From assembly GCA_902797895.1 (NCBI GenBank), contig CADBUS010000039.1, positions 1-7,413 of the forward strand: a stretch of 7,413 nt of DNA, in the 5' to 3' direction. The stretch's first letter is position 1, and each line of letters opens with the position of its first letter. Origin of the DNA: an uncultured Bacteroidia bacterium. Lineage in GTDB: Bacteria > Bacteroidota > Bacteroidia > Bacteroidales > UBA932. The notes beneath the pieces are model-generated. The model did not search any database, had not been told where the DNA came from, and was given only the letters and a program-made list of their open reading frames with translations. Position numbers and translations under genes: made by a program. Shown here one piece after another: positions 1 through 6,458 of the stretch.

Positions 1-1187
1 CGGTTAAGCTCGTTCTTAGACTTGCTGAATGCGTCTGTTCCGCCCATACTTACATCCTCCATATGGTACTTGCCACCGCAAGCCTTGATAACATTGAGAA
101 CTGCATCCAAACGAGCCTTGCTGAGCTTCTCATTGGTTGCGGCAGAGCCGGTTGCGCTATCAGCAGCAGACTTGATAACAAAGATATAATCCTTGCTCTT
201 TGCCATAGCCTCCTGAACATAGAACTGGATGCTCATAACCTGATCCTCAGAGAGTTTAGACTTGCCCTTCTGGAAATAAACTGCAAATGGAGAAGGAACT
301 ACTTTCTCGCTGCCGTCTCTTACTACATACTCAGGAGTTACAGCCTTCTTAGCCTCCTCTATATCGCTATTAAGTTTCTTGTTCTTTGCATTTACTGCAT
401 CCAAAGCACTGCTAAGATCCTTGATTTTGTTGTTGTAAGAAGTTACATCAACAGGAGCGTGAGCGCGTGAGAACTCTCTGTTCTTAAACTGATAAGCAAG
501 ACCAAGAGCCACATTGCCAACAAACTCATAGCGTGAATCTCTTACATCTGCATCCCAAGCCTGGTTAACCAAAGTTTGGTTAACATCCAAGGTTAAATCC
601 AAAGCCTTACCGAGGCGGAACATAGTGTAAAGACCTGCAGTTACACCAAACTCATACTCAGTCATATGCTCACCACTTATTGGCTTAACAGTACGTGCCA
701 TCATAGCTCCAATACCGAGATATGGTGCAAAATCAAGGAATCTGTCTGACCTGTAACCGGCAAAAGCATTGGAAATGTTCCACATAACATCTGCTCTTAC
801 AGTATGAGATTTCATCTTCTGCTCATAACCCCACTTGTAGTGATCTGCCTTGTCAACGAATGGATTGGTCAAAGAATAGTTGTAGAAAGCTCTCTGCTCG
901 CCACCATAATAACCTAATCTCAAACCTACAGATGGAGTTACCCACTTACCTAAATAGGCCTGATAGGCGTAGCCAAATCTCTTCTCCAAATCCATAGTGT
1001 GATCTTGCTCACCCTGATAGAAGTTAAGACCTCCGGCAATACCAAAGAAAACGTTGTCAAACAGACGATTAGTCTCATAAGGCCCTCTTACAGTCTGAGC
1101 CTCAGCTCCTTTAATCACCTGAGCAGATGCTGTTACCGCCATTGCAGCCACCACAGCCAAACTCAAAAAAAGTTTCTTGAAATTCAT
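1..1187 (-). CDS. OmpA-family outer-membrane protein, left copy (3' end cut by window edge)
   Basis: The reading frame opens at the ATG complementary to 1185-1187 and stays open to the left edge: 395 codons visible. Comparison with the neighbouring paralogue suggests about six more codons (an R-V-V-V-V-R-like end) are missing. Residues 1-22 are a signal peptide (MNFKKLFLSL..., ending T-A-S-A before Gln23). Residues of about 45-245 look like a beta-barrel: alternating Gly/aromatic strands, GKWVTPSVGLRLGYYGG, APYLGIGAMMART, ending ALGLAYQFKNREF. A charged, probably coiled linker follows (YNNKIKDLSSALD). The OmpA-like domain starts near residue 299 (SPFAVYF); Asp343 in AADSATGSAATN and Arg359 in LSKARLD match the usual peptidoglycan-contacting Asp/Arg pair. 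Expected role: outer-membrane protein that tethers the membrane to the cell wall. It has its own promoter and no SD. The domain layout resembles Porphyromonas Pgm6/Pgm7. Family assignment is firm; pore activity is not shown. Confidence 0.94.
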   Translation of the reverse strand, partial: MNFKKLFLSLAVVAAMAVTASAQVIKGAEAQTVRGPYETNRLFDNVFFGIAGGLNFYQGEQDHTMDLEKRFGYAYQAYLGKWVTPSVGLRLGYYGGEQRAFYNYSLTNPFVDKADHYKWGYEQKMKSHTVRADVMWNISNAFAGYRSDRFLDFAPYLGIGAMMARTVKPISGEHMTEYEFGVTAGLYTMFRLGKALDLTLDVNQTLVNQAWDADVRDSRYEFVGNVALGLAYQFKNREFSRAHAPVDVTSYNNKIKDLSSALDAVNAKNKKLNSDIEEAKKAVTPEYVVRDGSEKVVPSPFAVYFQKGKSKLSEDQVMSIQFYVQEAMAKSKDYIFVIKSAADSATGSAATNEKLSKARLDAVLNVIKACGGKYHMEDVSMGGTDAFSKSKNELN

Positions 1188-1260
1188 AGTATGTTAATAT
1201 TTTGGTTTATTTACATCTTAAGTTGCCCTGCTTTGGCATTAATGCAAAACAACACAAACG

Positions 1261-1290
1261 CAAATGTAGATATTTTTTTGTAAGTAACAA
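1261..1290 (-). promoter_or_regulatory. Bacteroidota-type promoter of the left OmpA gene
   Basis: On the minus strand TACATTTG (1261-1268) is an exact TAnnTTTG -7 box. A TTG -33 box at 1288-1290 lies 19 bp upstream. Transcription should start near 1254-1256, giving a leader of about 67-70 nt. The promoter begins just after the terminator of the neighbouring OmpA gene, so the left copy is probably transcribed on its own. Confidence 0.7.
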
Positions 1291-1299
1291 TATATCAGT

Positions 1300-1331
1300 A
1301 AAAAAAAAGCCGACCACAACGGCCGGCTTCT
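1300..1331 (-). terminator. Rho-independent terminator of the right OmpA gene
   Basis: Read on the minus strand, AAGCCGGCC and GGTCGGCTT form a 9-bp stem (one G-T wobble) around the 5-base loop GTTGT. A run of T follows. The hairpin is at 1307-1329 and the T run is complementary to the A run at 1300-1308. It sits about 20 bases past the stop codon of the gene at 1352-2578. The plus strand also has a T-rich stretch after the stem, so it may work both ways, though no plus-strand gene ends here. Confidence 0.88.
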
Positions 1332-1351
1332 TTTTCTAATCAAGACTTGAA

Positions 1352-2578
1352 TTACCTAACTACAACTACGCGGTTAAGTTTGTTGTCTGTCTTGCTGAAT
1401 ATGTCTGTACCACCAAGGTTCTTGTCAGAAAGCTTGTAGTTTCCACCATAGCTCTTGATAATGCTGAGAACCTTATCCAAACGAGCCTGACCAAGTCTGT
1501 TGTTAGTAGCTGCAGAACCAGTTGCGCTGTCAGCTGCACCAAAGATCTCAAATGTGTAATCCTTGTTCTTAGCCATAGTGTTCTCAACATAGTACTTAAT
1601 GCTGTTGATCTGAGCATCGGTAAGAGTTGATTTGCCAAGTGGGAAGTAGATTGCAAATGGAGATGGAACTATCTTAGTCTCACCCTCTTTTACAATAACC
1701 TCTTTCTTGCCACCATTCTTAAGAGCATCCTCAAGATCCTTAGAAAGTTTCTTGTTCAAGCCGTTAGCATCGTCCAAAGCCTTGCTGAGATCCTTGATTC
1801 TGTTGTTGTAAGGAGTTACATCAACAGGAGCGTGTGCGCGTGAGAACTCTCTGTTCTTGAACTGATAAGCAAGACCAAGAGCTGCAGAGCCAATGTACTC
1901 CTGACGTGAATCAAATGCCTCGCCATCATAACGCTGGTTAACCCAAGCCTGGTTTACATCCAAAGTGATGTCCAAAGCCTTAGCAACGCGGAACATAAAA
2001 TAGATACCTGCTGTTACGCCAAGCTCAAAGTCACGGCCATACTCGCCTGAAGGCAACTTGTCAAGAGTTCTTGTCCACATAAGACCGGCACCAGCGTAAG
2101 GAGCAATGTCAAGGAATCTGTCTGCTCTGTAACCGCCAATAGCGTTAGAGAGGTTCCACATAAGGTCTGCTCTAACCTGATTCTGGTTGAACTCAGTCTT
2201 GTAACCACCTGCGTGCTTTGTATCCAAAGCCTCACCAGTGTTATAAACATTCTTTGTACCAGGAGTAGAGTAAGTTACACCATAAGCCTTGATTCCATAG
2301 TAACCGGCTCTGATACCTACAGAAGGAGTAAGCCACTTACCAATGTAACCCTGAACAGCCGGAGCAAGTCTCTTTGTAAATTTAACATCGTGATCGTGCT
2401 CACCCTGATAGAAGTTTACTCCACCTGCTGCGCCAATGAATACATTGTCAAACAGACGATTAGTCTCGTAAGGGCCTCTCTTTGTCTGAGCCTCCTCACC
2501 CTTAACAACCTGAGCGTTAACACTGTAGCCAGCAACTGCGCAGATTGCTACGGTCAAAAATAATTTCTTTAGTCTCAT
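1352..2578 (-). CDS. OmpA-family outer-membrane protein, right copy
   Basis: A complete 408-residue protein, paralogous to the gene on its left over its whole length. Residues 1-22 are a signal peptide (MRLKKLFLTV..., cut expected after V-N-A before Gln23). About 45-250 is a predicted eight-stranded beta-barrel (GKWLTPSVGIRAGYYG, MWNLSNAIGGYRADRF, LDIAPYAGAGLMW, LGLAYQFKNREF). A charged linker with coiled-coil character follows (YNNRIKDLSKALDD, NKKLSKDLEDALK). The OmpA-like domain covers about 306-408, with Asp350 (GAADSATGS) and Arg366 (GQARLD) at the positions that bind diaminopimelate in characterised OmpA domains. The Asp-Arg spacing is one residue longer than in many family members. Expected role: abundant outer-membrane protein anchored to peptidoglycan, possibly oligomerising with its neighbour. 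It has its own promoter and terminator. The start is fixed by the signal peptide; there is no SD, only A-rich sequence. Confidence 0.96.
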   Translation of the reverse strand: MRLKKLFLTVAICAVAGYSVNAQVVKGEEAQTKRGPYETNRLFDNVFIGAAGGVNFYQGEHDHDVKFTKRLAPAVQGYIGKWLTPSVGIRAGYYGIKAYGVTYSTPGTKNVYNTGEALDTKHAGGYKTEFNQNQVRADLMWNLSNAIGGYRADRFLDIAPYAGAGLMWTRTLDKLPSGEYGRDFELGVTAGIYFMFRVAKALDITLDVNQAWVNQRYDGEAFDSRQEYIGSAALGLAYQFKNREFSRAHAPVDVTPYNNRIKDLSKALDDANGLNKKLSKDLEDALKNGGKKEVIVKEGETKIVPSPFAIYFPLGKSTLTDAQINSIKYYVENTMAKNKDYTFEIFGAADSATGSAATNNRLGQARLDKVLSIIKSYGGNYKLSDKNLGGTDIFSKTDNKLNRVVVVR

Positions 2579-2645
2579 TTTCTTAAAATTATAACTGTTA
2601 ATACTTTATTGTTCTTTTCAGGCTTTTTACCTAAAATCGCCATCG

Positions 2646-2677
2646 CAAAAGTAATGCTTTTTTTCTTTTTATCCAAA
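2646..2677 (-). promoter_or_regulatory. Bacteroidota-type promoter of the right OmpA gene
   Basis: On the minus strand TACTTTTG (2646-2653) is an exact TAnnTTTG -7 box, with a TTTG -33 box at 2674-2677 and a 20-bp spacer made almost wholly of A on that strand. The start site should be near 2639, leaving a leader of about 60 nt. This closely resembles the arrangement in front of the left OmpA copy. Confidence 0.75.
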
Positions 2678-2687
2678 ATATCGCAAA

Positions 2688-2708
2688 ATTGTTAAGGTAA
2701 TTGTTAAG
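2688..2708. repeat. Two direct copies of ATTGTTAAG, 12-bp period, upstream of the right OmpA promoter
   Basis: ATTGTTAAG occurs at 2688-2696 and again at 2700-2708, separated by three bases. The pair lies between the stop codon of the protease gene and the -33 box of the OmpA gene, its near edge 10 bases from that box. A 12-bp period puts both copies on roughly the same helix face, which suits a dimeric activator. No similar pair is seen upstream of the left OmpA promoter. Function is inferred from position only. Confidence 0.4.
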
Positions 2709-2724
2709 AACTATAGAGTAAATT

Positions 2725-5535
2725 TTACTCCGGATACACGGCTATTATCAGTCTGTTGCCCTTTCCGGCTATCTCTTTAGCCAACTTTTGAACCTTATCT
2801 TTTGTTACATTCTTATCCACTTTTTCATCTGTAACCTCCAAATCATATCCCTGCTCATAGTAAGATTGCAAGAGATTCTTCCAATAAGAAGGCTCCTTTT
2901 TAGATTCCGGAATATTTTTCTTTATCATCTCGATGGTTTTTGTCAGCTCCTCCTCTGTAGGCCCATCTGCGGCAAGCGCCTCCAATCCGGCATATACCTT
3001 ATTTATTAGCACAGGAGCCTTATCCTTCTGAGTCTCAAAATAAACCAAAAACTGATATCTCTCATTAGGTTTCGAGGAAATTGAACCATTGACTGCAGGG
3101 CTATATGTTCCTCCATCCTCCTCTCTGAGCGATGTTATATATCTCATATTAAGTATGTAGCTCATTGCTCTCATTATGAGATTGTTCTCTACATCTTTCT
3201 TCTTTTCTCCACTATAATATATAGTTACGTATGAATTTGGATTCTCCATCTTCACATTCTTGGTGAACTCCTTTATACCATCGGGAGGAAGAATTTTATG
3301 ATCTACATAGTGCCTTGCCTTTTTGGATTTTACAGGCAGAGAGGCTATGTATTTCTCTATCATTGGCTTAATCTGCTCAATCTCAAAGTCTCCTGTAATA
3401 AAGAGTTTGGCTCCGGCAGCATCGCCAAACAGAAGGGAGTTGCCTTTGTTAATATCCTCTGCATTAACCCTTTCCAAAAGCTCCTTTGTGAGCATCAAAG
3501 AGCGAGGGTGATTGTTGCTCAAAGCCTCATTCTGAAGTACATATATCTGATATTGAGGATTATTGTTCAGATTATCCGCAATAAGTTTAAGGGTTGCCAT
3601 AGTGTTCTCAAACTCCTGCGCATTGCAACGAGGAGATGTATAGTTGAGATAGAGCAGTTGGAAAGCACTCTCCAAATCTTTGGTGGAAGCACTTGCAGCA
3701 ACTCCGCTATATCTCTCCTGTACATAATGAGAGGCAGAAACACTCTTGCCTGCAAGCATCTTTCTCAATGTATTGGCAGAAAAATCTGCAACACCTGCAT
3801 TGCCCTCATAGATAGAGAAGATATTATCCTCAAAACTTGGCAACAGCTCTTGCGGAAGTATTGAGCGCCCACCAGGCTGGCTCAAATCTAATGTTACTCT
3901 ATCTTTACGAATATCAGTAGGATAGAGATATACATTTATACCATTGCTAAGAGTTAGCACTGTAGAGCCAAGATACCCTTTCTCACTCTTTTTAATCTTA
4001 CCGGCCTTTATTGCAGATGGATCCAACAACTCCTTTGCAATCTCAACATTCTCCAATGGCTTAATTTCCAGCTCGTATGCACCCTTTAACATATCCACAA
4101 GCTCCTGCTCCGTAGGCACAACAATTCCCTCTTTTTTAGGAGCGGTAAAGGTTACTATACTGTTCTCCATTGTAAAGAGCCCCTGCTTCAACTGATTGTT
4201 AATCATATCTACATTTATGAATGAGAGCAGGGTTTTGGCCAAAGAGTTTAGGTATGCAGGATCGCAATATGGCTCATTCTTTAGGAAATAGTTTACATAT
4301 TGCATTGCAAACTGAGAGTTTGTGCGAGTTGCAGCCTTATCCTCTGCTGATTGATAAGACCTTAATATAGAAGCCTTTGCTCTCTCAAATTCCTCCGCCG
4401 TAAAGCCATACTTTTCTATCTGGCGCAAAACGGTCATAAACTCCTCTATTGCCTCCTTGTTCTTGCCCTCTTTAGGAGCGGCACCGTATGCTATAACATC
4501 CATACCCTCATTCAGATTAGCCATAGAGAAGCTCGGGCTTATGAATGTAGAGCCCGGCAGCTTGGAGGCATCTGAAAGCCTCTCATAAATCATCTCATCC
4601 AAAAGGCTTTTCGTAATCTTGAATAATAGGCCTACTCCGGTGTCGTTGAACTCTTTAGGCATAGCCTCTGTCTTTGTTATAACGGCAAAAGATGCTACAG
4701 AAAGCTCCGGATCTGTAAATACAAATGGCCTAAGCTCTTTGTGGTGAGGTACTGTAATTTTCTCTTTTACAGGAGGATTCTCTTTTTTTGGAATTATACT
4801 AAAGAGTTCCTTTATCTTATTTTCCACATAATCCATATCAACATCTCCCGCAACTATTATTGCCTGATTTGCAGGGTAGTACCAAGTCTTATAAAAGTTT
4901 ACAAGCTCCTGTGGATCAAATGTGGAAAGGCACTGCTCATCTCCAATGACATTGCAATCTGCATACTTGCTCCCTTTATACAGCACCTTGAACATAGCCT
5001 CCTGCTGACGGCGTGCTGCTGTATTGCCGCTTCTCCACTCCTCTATAATAACTCCCCTCTCTTTCTCAATCTCATCAAAGCTATTGGTAACAAAGGCAGC
5101 ATCGTTCTGCAAAATCACCAAAGCTGTATCTACCAAAGCCTTACGCTCTGTTGGTATTGCATTTAGAGTATAAACGGTCATCTCAACACCGGTCATTGCA
5201 TTTATGTTGGCGCCAAAAATAAGACCATTCTTCTCCAAATAAGATAACATCGTATTGCCGGGGAAATCCTTGTTGCCGTTAAAGCACATATGCTCCAAAA
5301 AGTGAGCAAGTCCCCTCTGAGCAGGCGTCTCCTGAATTGCTCCCACATTGGTTGCGATGTAGAACTCCGCCCTGTTCTCCGGATTGTTGTTCTTTTTAAT
5401 AAAGTATTTGAGACCATTCTCAAGTTGGCCTACTCTAACGGTTGAATCGAGTTGTAACTTCTCCTGCGGATTAAACTGCCCATAAGAGAGAGTTGCAGAC
5501 AATACAACCAATACTAAAAGAATTAGTTTTTTCAT
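2725..5535 (-). CDS. Secreted two-domain M16 (pitrilysin/insulinase, PqqL-like) zinc metallopeptidase
   Basis: A complete 936-residue protein, close to the roughly 930 residues of PqqL-type enzymes. Residues 1-19 form a signal peptide (MKKLILLVLV..., ending S-Y-G before Gln20) with no lipobox, so a soluble periplasmic enzyme is expected. The inverted zinc motif HxxEH is at 78-82 (HFLEH), with His78 and His82 as ligands and Glu81 as the base. The third ligand is probably Glu166 in GVIIEEWR, by alignment with mitochondrial processing peptidase. The first inactive-type M16 fold follows (YKTWYYPANQAIIVAGD, 215-231). The C-terminal half holds the second pair of folds without HxxEH but with Arg804 and Tyr811 (LREEDGGTYS), the same 7-residue spacing as the substrate-binding Arg/Tyr of insulin-degrading enzyme. 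All key catalytic residues are present, so it should be active on peptides or unfolded segments. The substrate is unknown and no TonB receptor gene is adjacent. No terminator is visible after its stop. Confidence 0.96.
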   Translation of the reverse strand: MKKLILLVLVVLSATLSYGQFNPQEKLQLDSTVRVGQLENGLKYFIKKNNNPENRAEFYIATNVGAIQETPAQRGLAHFLEHMCFNGNKDFPGNTMLSYLEKNGLIFGANINAMTGVEMTVYTLNAIPTERKALVDTALVILQNDAAFVTNSFDEIEKERGVIIEEWRSGNTAARRQQEAMFKVLYKGSKYADCNVIGDEQCLSTFDPQELVNFYKTWYYPANQAIIVAGDVDMDYVENKIKELFSIIPKKENPPVKEKITVPHHKELRPFVFTDPELSVASFAVITKTEAMPKEFNDTGVGLLFKITKSLLDEMIYERLSDASKLPGSTFISPSFSMANLNEGMDVIAYGAAPKEGKNKEAIEEFMTVLRQIEKYGFTAEEFERAKASILRSYQSAEDKAATRTNSQFAMQYVNYFLKNEPYCDPAYLNSLAKTLLSFINVDMINNQLKQGLFTMENSIVTFTAPKKEGIVVPTEQELVDMLKGAYELEIKPLENVEIAKELLDPSAIKAGKIKKSEKGYLGSTVLTLSNGINVYLYPTDIRKDRVTLDLSQPGGRSILPQELLPSFEDNIFSIYEGNAGVADFSANTLRKMLAGKSVSASHYVQERYSGVAASASTKDLESAFQLLYLNYTSPRCNAQEFENTMATLKLIADNLNNNPQYQIYVLQNEALSNNHPRSLMLTKELLERVNAEDINKGNSLLFGDAAGAKLFITGDFEIEQIKPMIEKYIASLPVKSKKARHYVDHKILPPDGIKEFTKNVKMENPNSYVTIYYSGEKKKDVENNLIMRAMSYILNMRYITSLREEDGGTYSPAVNGSISSKPNERYQFLVYFETQKDKAPVLINKVYAGLEALAADGPTEEELTKTIEMIKKNIPESKKEPSYWKNLLQSYYEQGYDLEVTDEKVDKNVTKDKVQKLAKEIAGKGNRLIIAVYPE

Positions 5536-5600
5536 ATCTGTTACAATTTTTATTTTTTAAAACCTTTTTATTAGACGCATTCTTTTCAAAAACACTACAA

Positions 5601-5629
5601 TAAAGGTAGCTTTTCTTCTTTCTACTCAA
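5601..5629 (-). promoter_or_regulatory. Candidate promoter of the M16 protease gene (proximal)
   Basis: On the minus strand TACCTTTA (5601-5608) matches TAnnTTTG at all but the last base, with TTG at 5627-5629 and an 18-bp spacer. The -7 box to start-codon distance (about 65-73 bases) resembles that of the two OmpA genes. It competes with the exact -7 octamer further upstream at 5640-5647, so which one is used cannot be decided here. Confidence 0.35.
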
Positions 5630-5639
5630 TATTGCCCGG

Positions 5640-5647
5640 CAAAGATA
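5640..5647 (-). promoter_or_regulatory. Candidate -7 box of the M16 protease gene (distal)
   Basis: TATCTTTG on the minus strand is an exact -7 consensus about 100 bases from the protease start. There is no TTG at the normal distance. The expected -33 position (about 5667-5670) falls in the centre of the inverted repeat at 5657-5683, so a factor bound to that dyad could replace or block the -33 contact. Confidence 0.4.
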
Positions 5648-5656
5648 TAAAAAGTT

Positions 5657-5683
5657 ATAGTACTTTGTATCGCAAAGTACTAT
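5657..5683. promoter_or_regulatory. Perfect 11-bp inverted repeat in the divergent promoter region
   Basis: ATAGTACTTTG (5657-5667) and its exact complement CAAAGTACTAT (5673-5683) flank a 5-base centre, TATCG. The stem has only three G-C pairs, so it suits a protein-binding operator better than a terminator, although a T-rich run follows on the plus strand and a shorter one on the minus strand. It lies between the protease gene and the ribosomal operon. Confidence 0.5.
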
Positions 5684-5739
5684 TTTTTCTATTTCTGTAA
5701 AAAATATCCTCAATACAGAACAAAGATACAAGATTTTAC

Positions 5740-5747
5740 TATCTTTG
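5740..5747 (+). promoter_or_regulatory. -7 box of the rpsF-rpsR-rplI promoter
   Basis: TATCTTTG followed by C is an exact Bacteroidota -7 box on the plus strand, 28 bases before the rpsF start codon. Transcription should start near 5754, giving a leader of only about 20-25 nt. No TTG -33 box lies at the usual distance; that region instead carries the reverse-oriented copy of the same octamer (5721-5728). Confidence 0.65.
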
Positions 5748-5775
5748 CAGCCCAAATTTTATAATAGTTAAAGAG

Positions 5776-6153
5776 ATGTTAAAGAATTACGAAACCGTTT
5801 TCATTGCAACTCCCGTTTTGTCTGAGGCTCAGATGAAGGAAACGGCCGCCAAGTACAGCTCCTTTATTAAGGAGAACAATGGCACAGTTGTGAATGAAGA
5901 GGATTGGGGGCTCAAAAAGCTCGCCTACCCAATCCAGAAAATGACCTCAGGATTCTATCACCTGATAGAGTTCCAGGCAGAGCCAACATTCATTGATAAG
6001 CTCCAGACTCAGTACCGCAGAGATGAGAGAATCATTCGCTTCCTCACCTTTGCAATGGATAAGGATGCTGTTGCTTACGCAGAAAAGAGAAGAGCCAACT
6101 GGGCAGCAAAGGCCGCACAGAACGAGGCTCCAAAAGAGAATGCTAAGCAGTAA
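5776..6153 (+). CDS. rpsF: 30S ribosomal protein bS6
   Basis: A 125-residue protein with the full bS6 fold: NYETVFIATPVLSEAQ at 4-19, WGLKKLAYPIQK at 44-55, and YRRDERIIRFLTF at 80-92. The last 25-30 residues are an Ala/Lys/Glu-rich tail. bS6 pairs with bS18 on the 30S platform, next to the 16S rRNA 3' end. It is the first gene of a three-gene operon with rpsR and rplI. The start codon follows AGTTAAAGAG with no useful SD, as is usual in Bacteroidota. The coding region ends in tandem stops (TAATAG), and the second stop overlaps the SD of rpsR. Confidence 0.98.
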   Translation: MLKNYETVFIATPVLSEAQMKETAAKYSSFIKENNGTVVNEEDWGLKKLAYPIQKMTSGFYHLIEFQAEPTFIDKLQTQYRRDERIIRFLTFAMDKDAVAYAEKRRANWAAKAAQNEAPKENAKQ

Positions 6154-6154
6154 T

Positions 6155-6159
6155 AGGAG
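6155..6159 (+). promoter_or_regulatory. Shine-Dalgarno sequence of rpsR
   Basis: AGGAG lies 8 bases before the rpsR ATG, a normal SD spacing. It overlaps the second of the tandem stop codons of rpsF. It is shorter than the one before rplI. It stands out because the upstream genes in this window have none. Confidence 0.6.
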
Positions 6160-6167
6160 AGACAGTT

Positions 6168-6446
6168 ATGGCACAGAGAAATGATGAAAATACAGATATT
6201 CGCTATCTGAACCCTGTTACCGTGGAGGTAAAGAAGAAGAAATACTGCCGCTTTAAGAAGGCCGGTATCAAGTATATCGATTATAAAGATGCGGAATTTT
6301 TGAAGAAGTTCCTCAATGAGCAGGGCAAGATTTTGCCTCGCCGCCTTACAGGTACCTCTTTGAAGTTCCAGAAGAAAGTTGCGCAAGCAGTTAAGCGTGC
6401 CCGCCACCTTGCATTGCTGCCTTATGTTACTGACCTATTGAAATAA
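6168..6446 (+). CDS. rpsR: 30S ribosomal protein bS18
   Basis: A 92-residue protein, longer at the N-terminus than the 75-residue E. coli protein. The core is unmistakable: YCRFKKAGIKYIDYKDAEFL (26-45), then GKILPRRLTGTS (53-64) and KRARHLALLPYV (76-87). Only one cysteine (Cys27) is present, so it is not a zinc-knuckle form. bS18 binds bS6 on the 30S platform and, in Bacteroidota ribosomes, helps form the pocket that hides the anti-SD tail. The gene starts 14 bases after the rpsF stop and is followed 12 bases later by rplI, so it is translated from the shared operon mRNA. Confidence 0.98.
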   Translation: MAQRNDENTDIRYLNPVTVEVKKKKYCRFKKAGIKYIDYKDAEFLKKFLNEQGKILPRRLTGTSLKFQKKVAQAVKRARHLALLPYVTDLLK

Positions 6447-6451
6447 GGAGG
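6445..6451 (+). promoter_or_regulatory. Strong Shine-Dalgarno sequence of rplI
   Basis: AAGGAGG gives seven contiguous matches to the usual anti-SD and ends 7 bases before the rplI ATG, an optimal spacing. It begins inside the rpsR stop codon. Such a strong SD is unusual in a phylum whose ribosomes mostly ignore SD sequences. Confidence 0.75.
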
Positions 6452-6458
6452 AAGAGAA

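Noticed and set aside
63..470. Plus-strand ORF of 135 codons
   Set aside because: It is antisense to the left OmpA gene, whose frame is supported by its paralogue; the translation has no recognisable family features.
2709..2724. Terminator directly after the protease gene
   Set aside because: No stem of useful length with a T run can be formed here; read-through toward the OmpA gene remains possible.
3298..3864. Plus-strand ORF of 188 codons inside the protease gene
   Set aside because: It lies opposite conserved M16 coding sequence, its product is a typical Cys/Leu/Ile-rich shadow translation, and there is no promoter or ribosome-binding context.
5479..5535. Lipoprotein signal on the M16 protease
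   Set aside because: The cleavage region reads S-Y-G-Q with no cysteine, so signal peptidase I processing fits instead.
5657..5698. Dyad plus T run read as a rho-independent terminator on the plus strand
   Set aside because: No plus-strand gene ends upstream, and the stem is only about a quarter G-C; an operator is the better reading.
5748..5775. S6:S18-binding leader RNA before rpsF
   Set aside because: The predicted leader is only about 20-25 bases, has no CCG-bearing hairpin, and shows none of the known fold of that autoregulatory motif.
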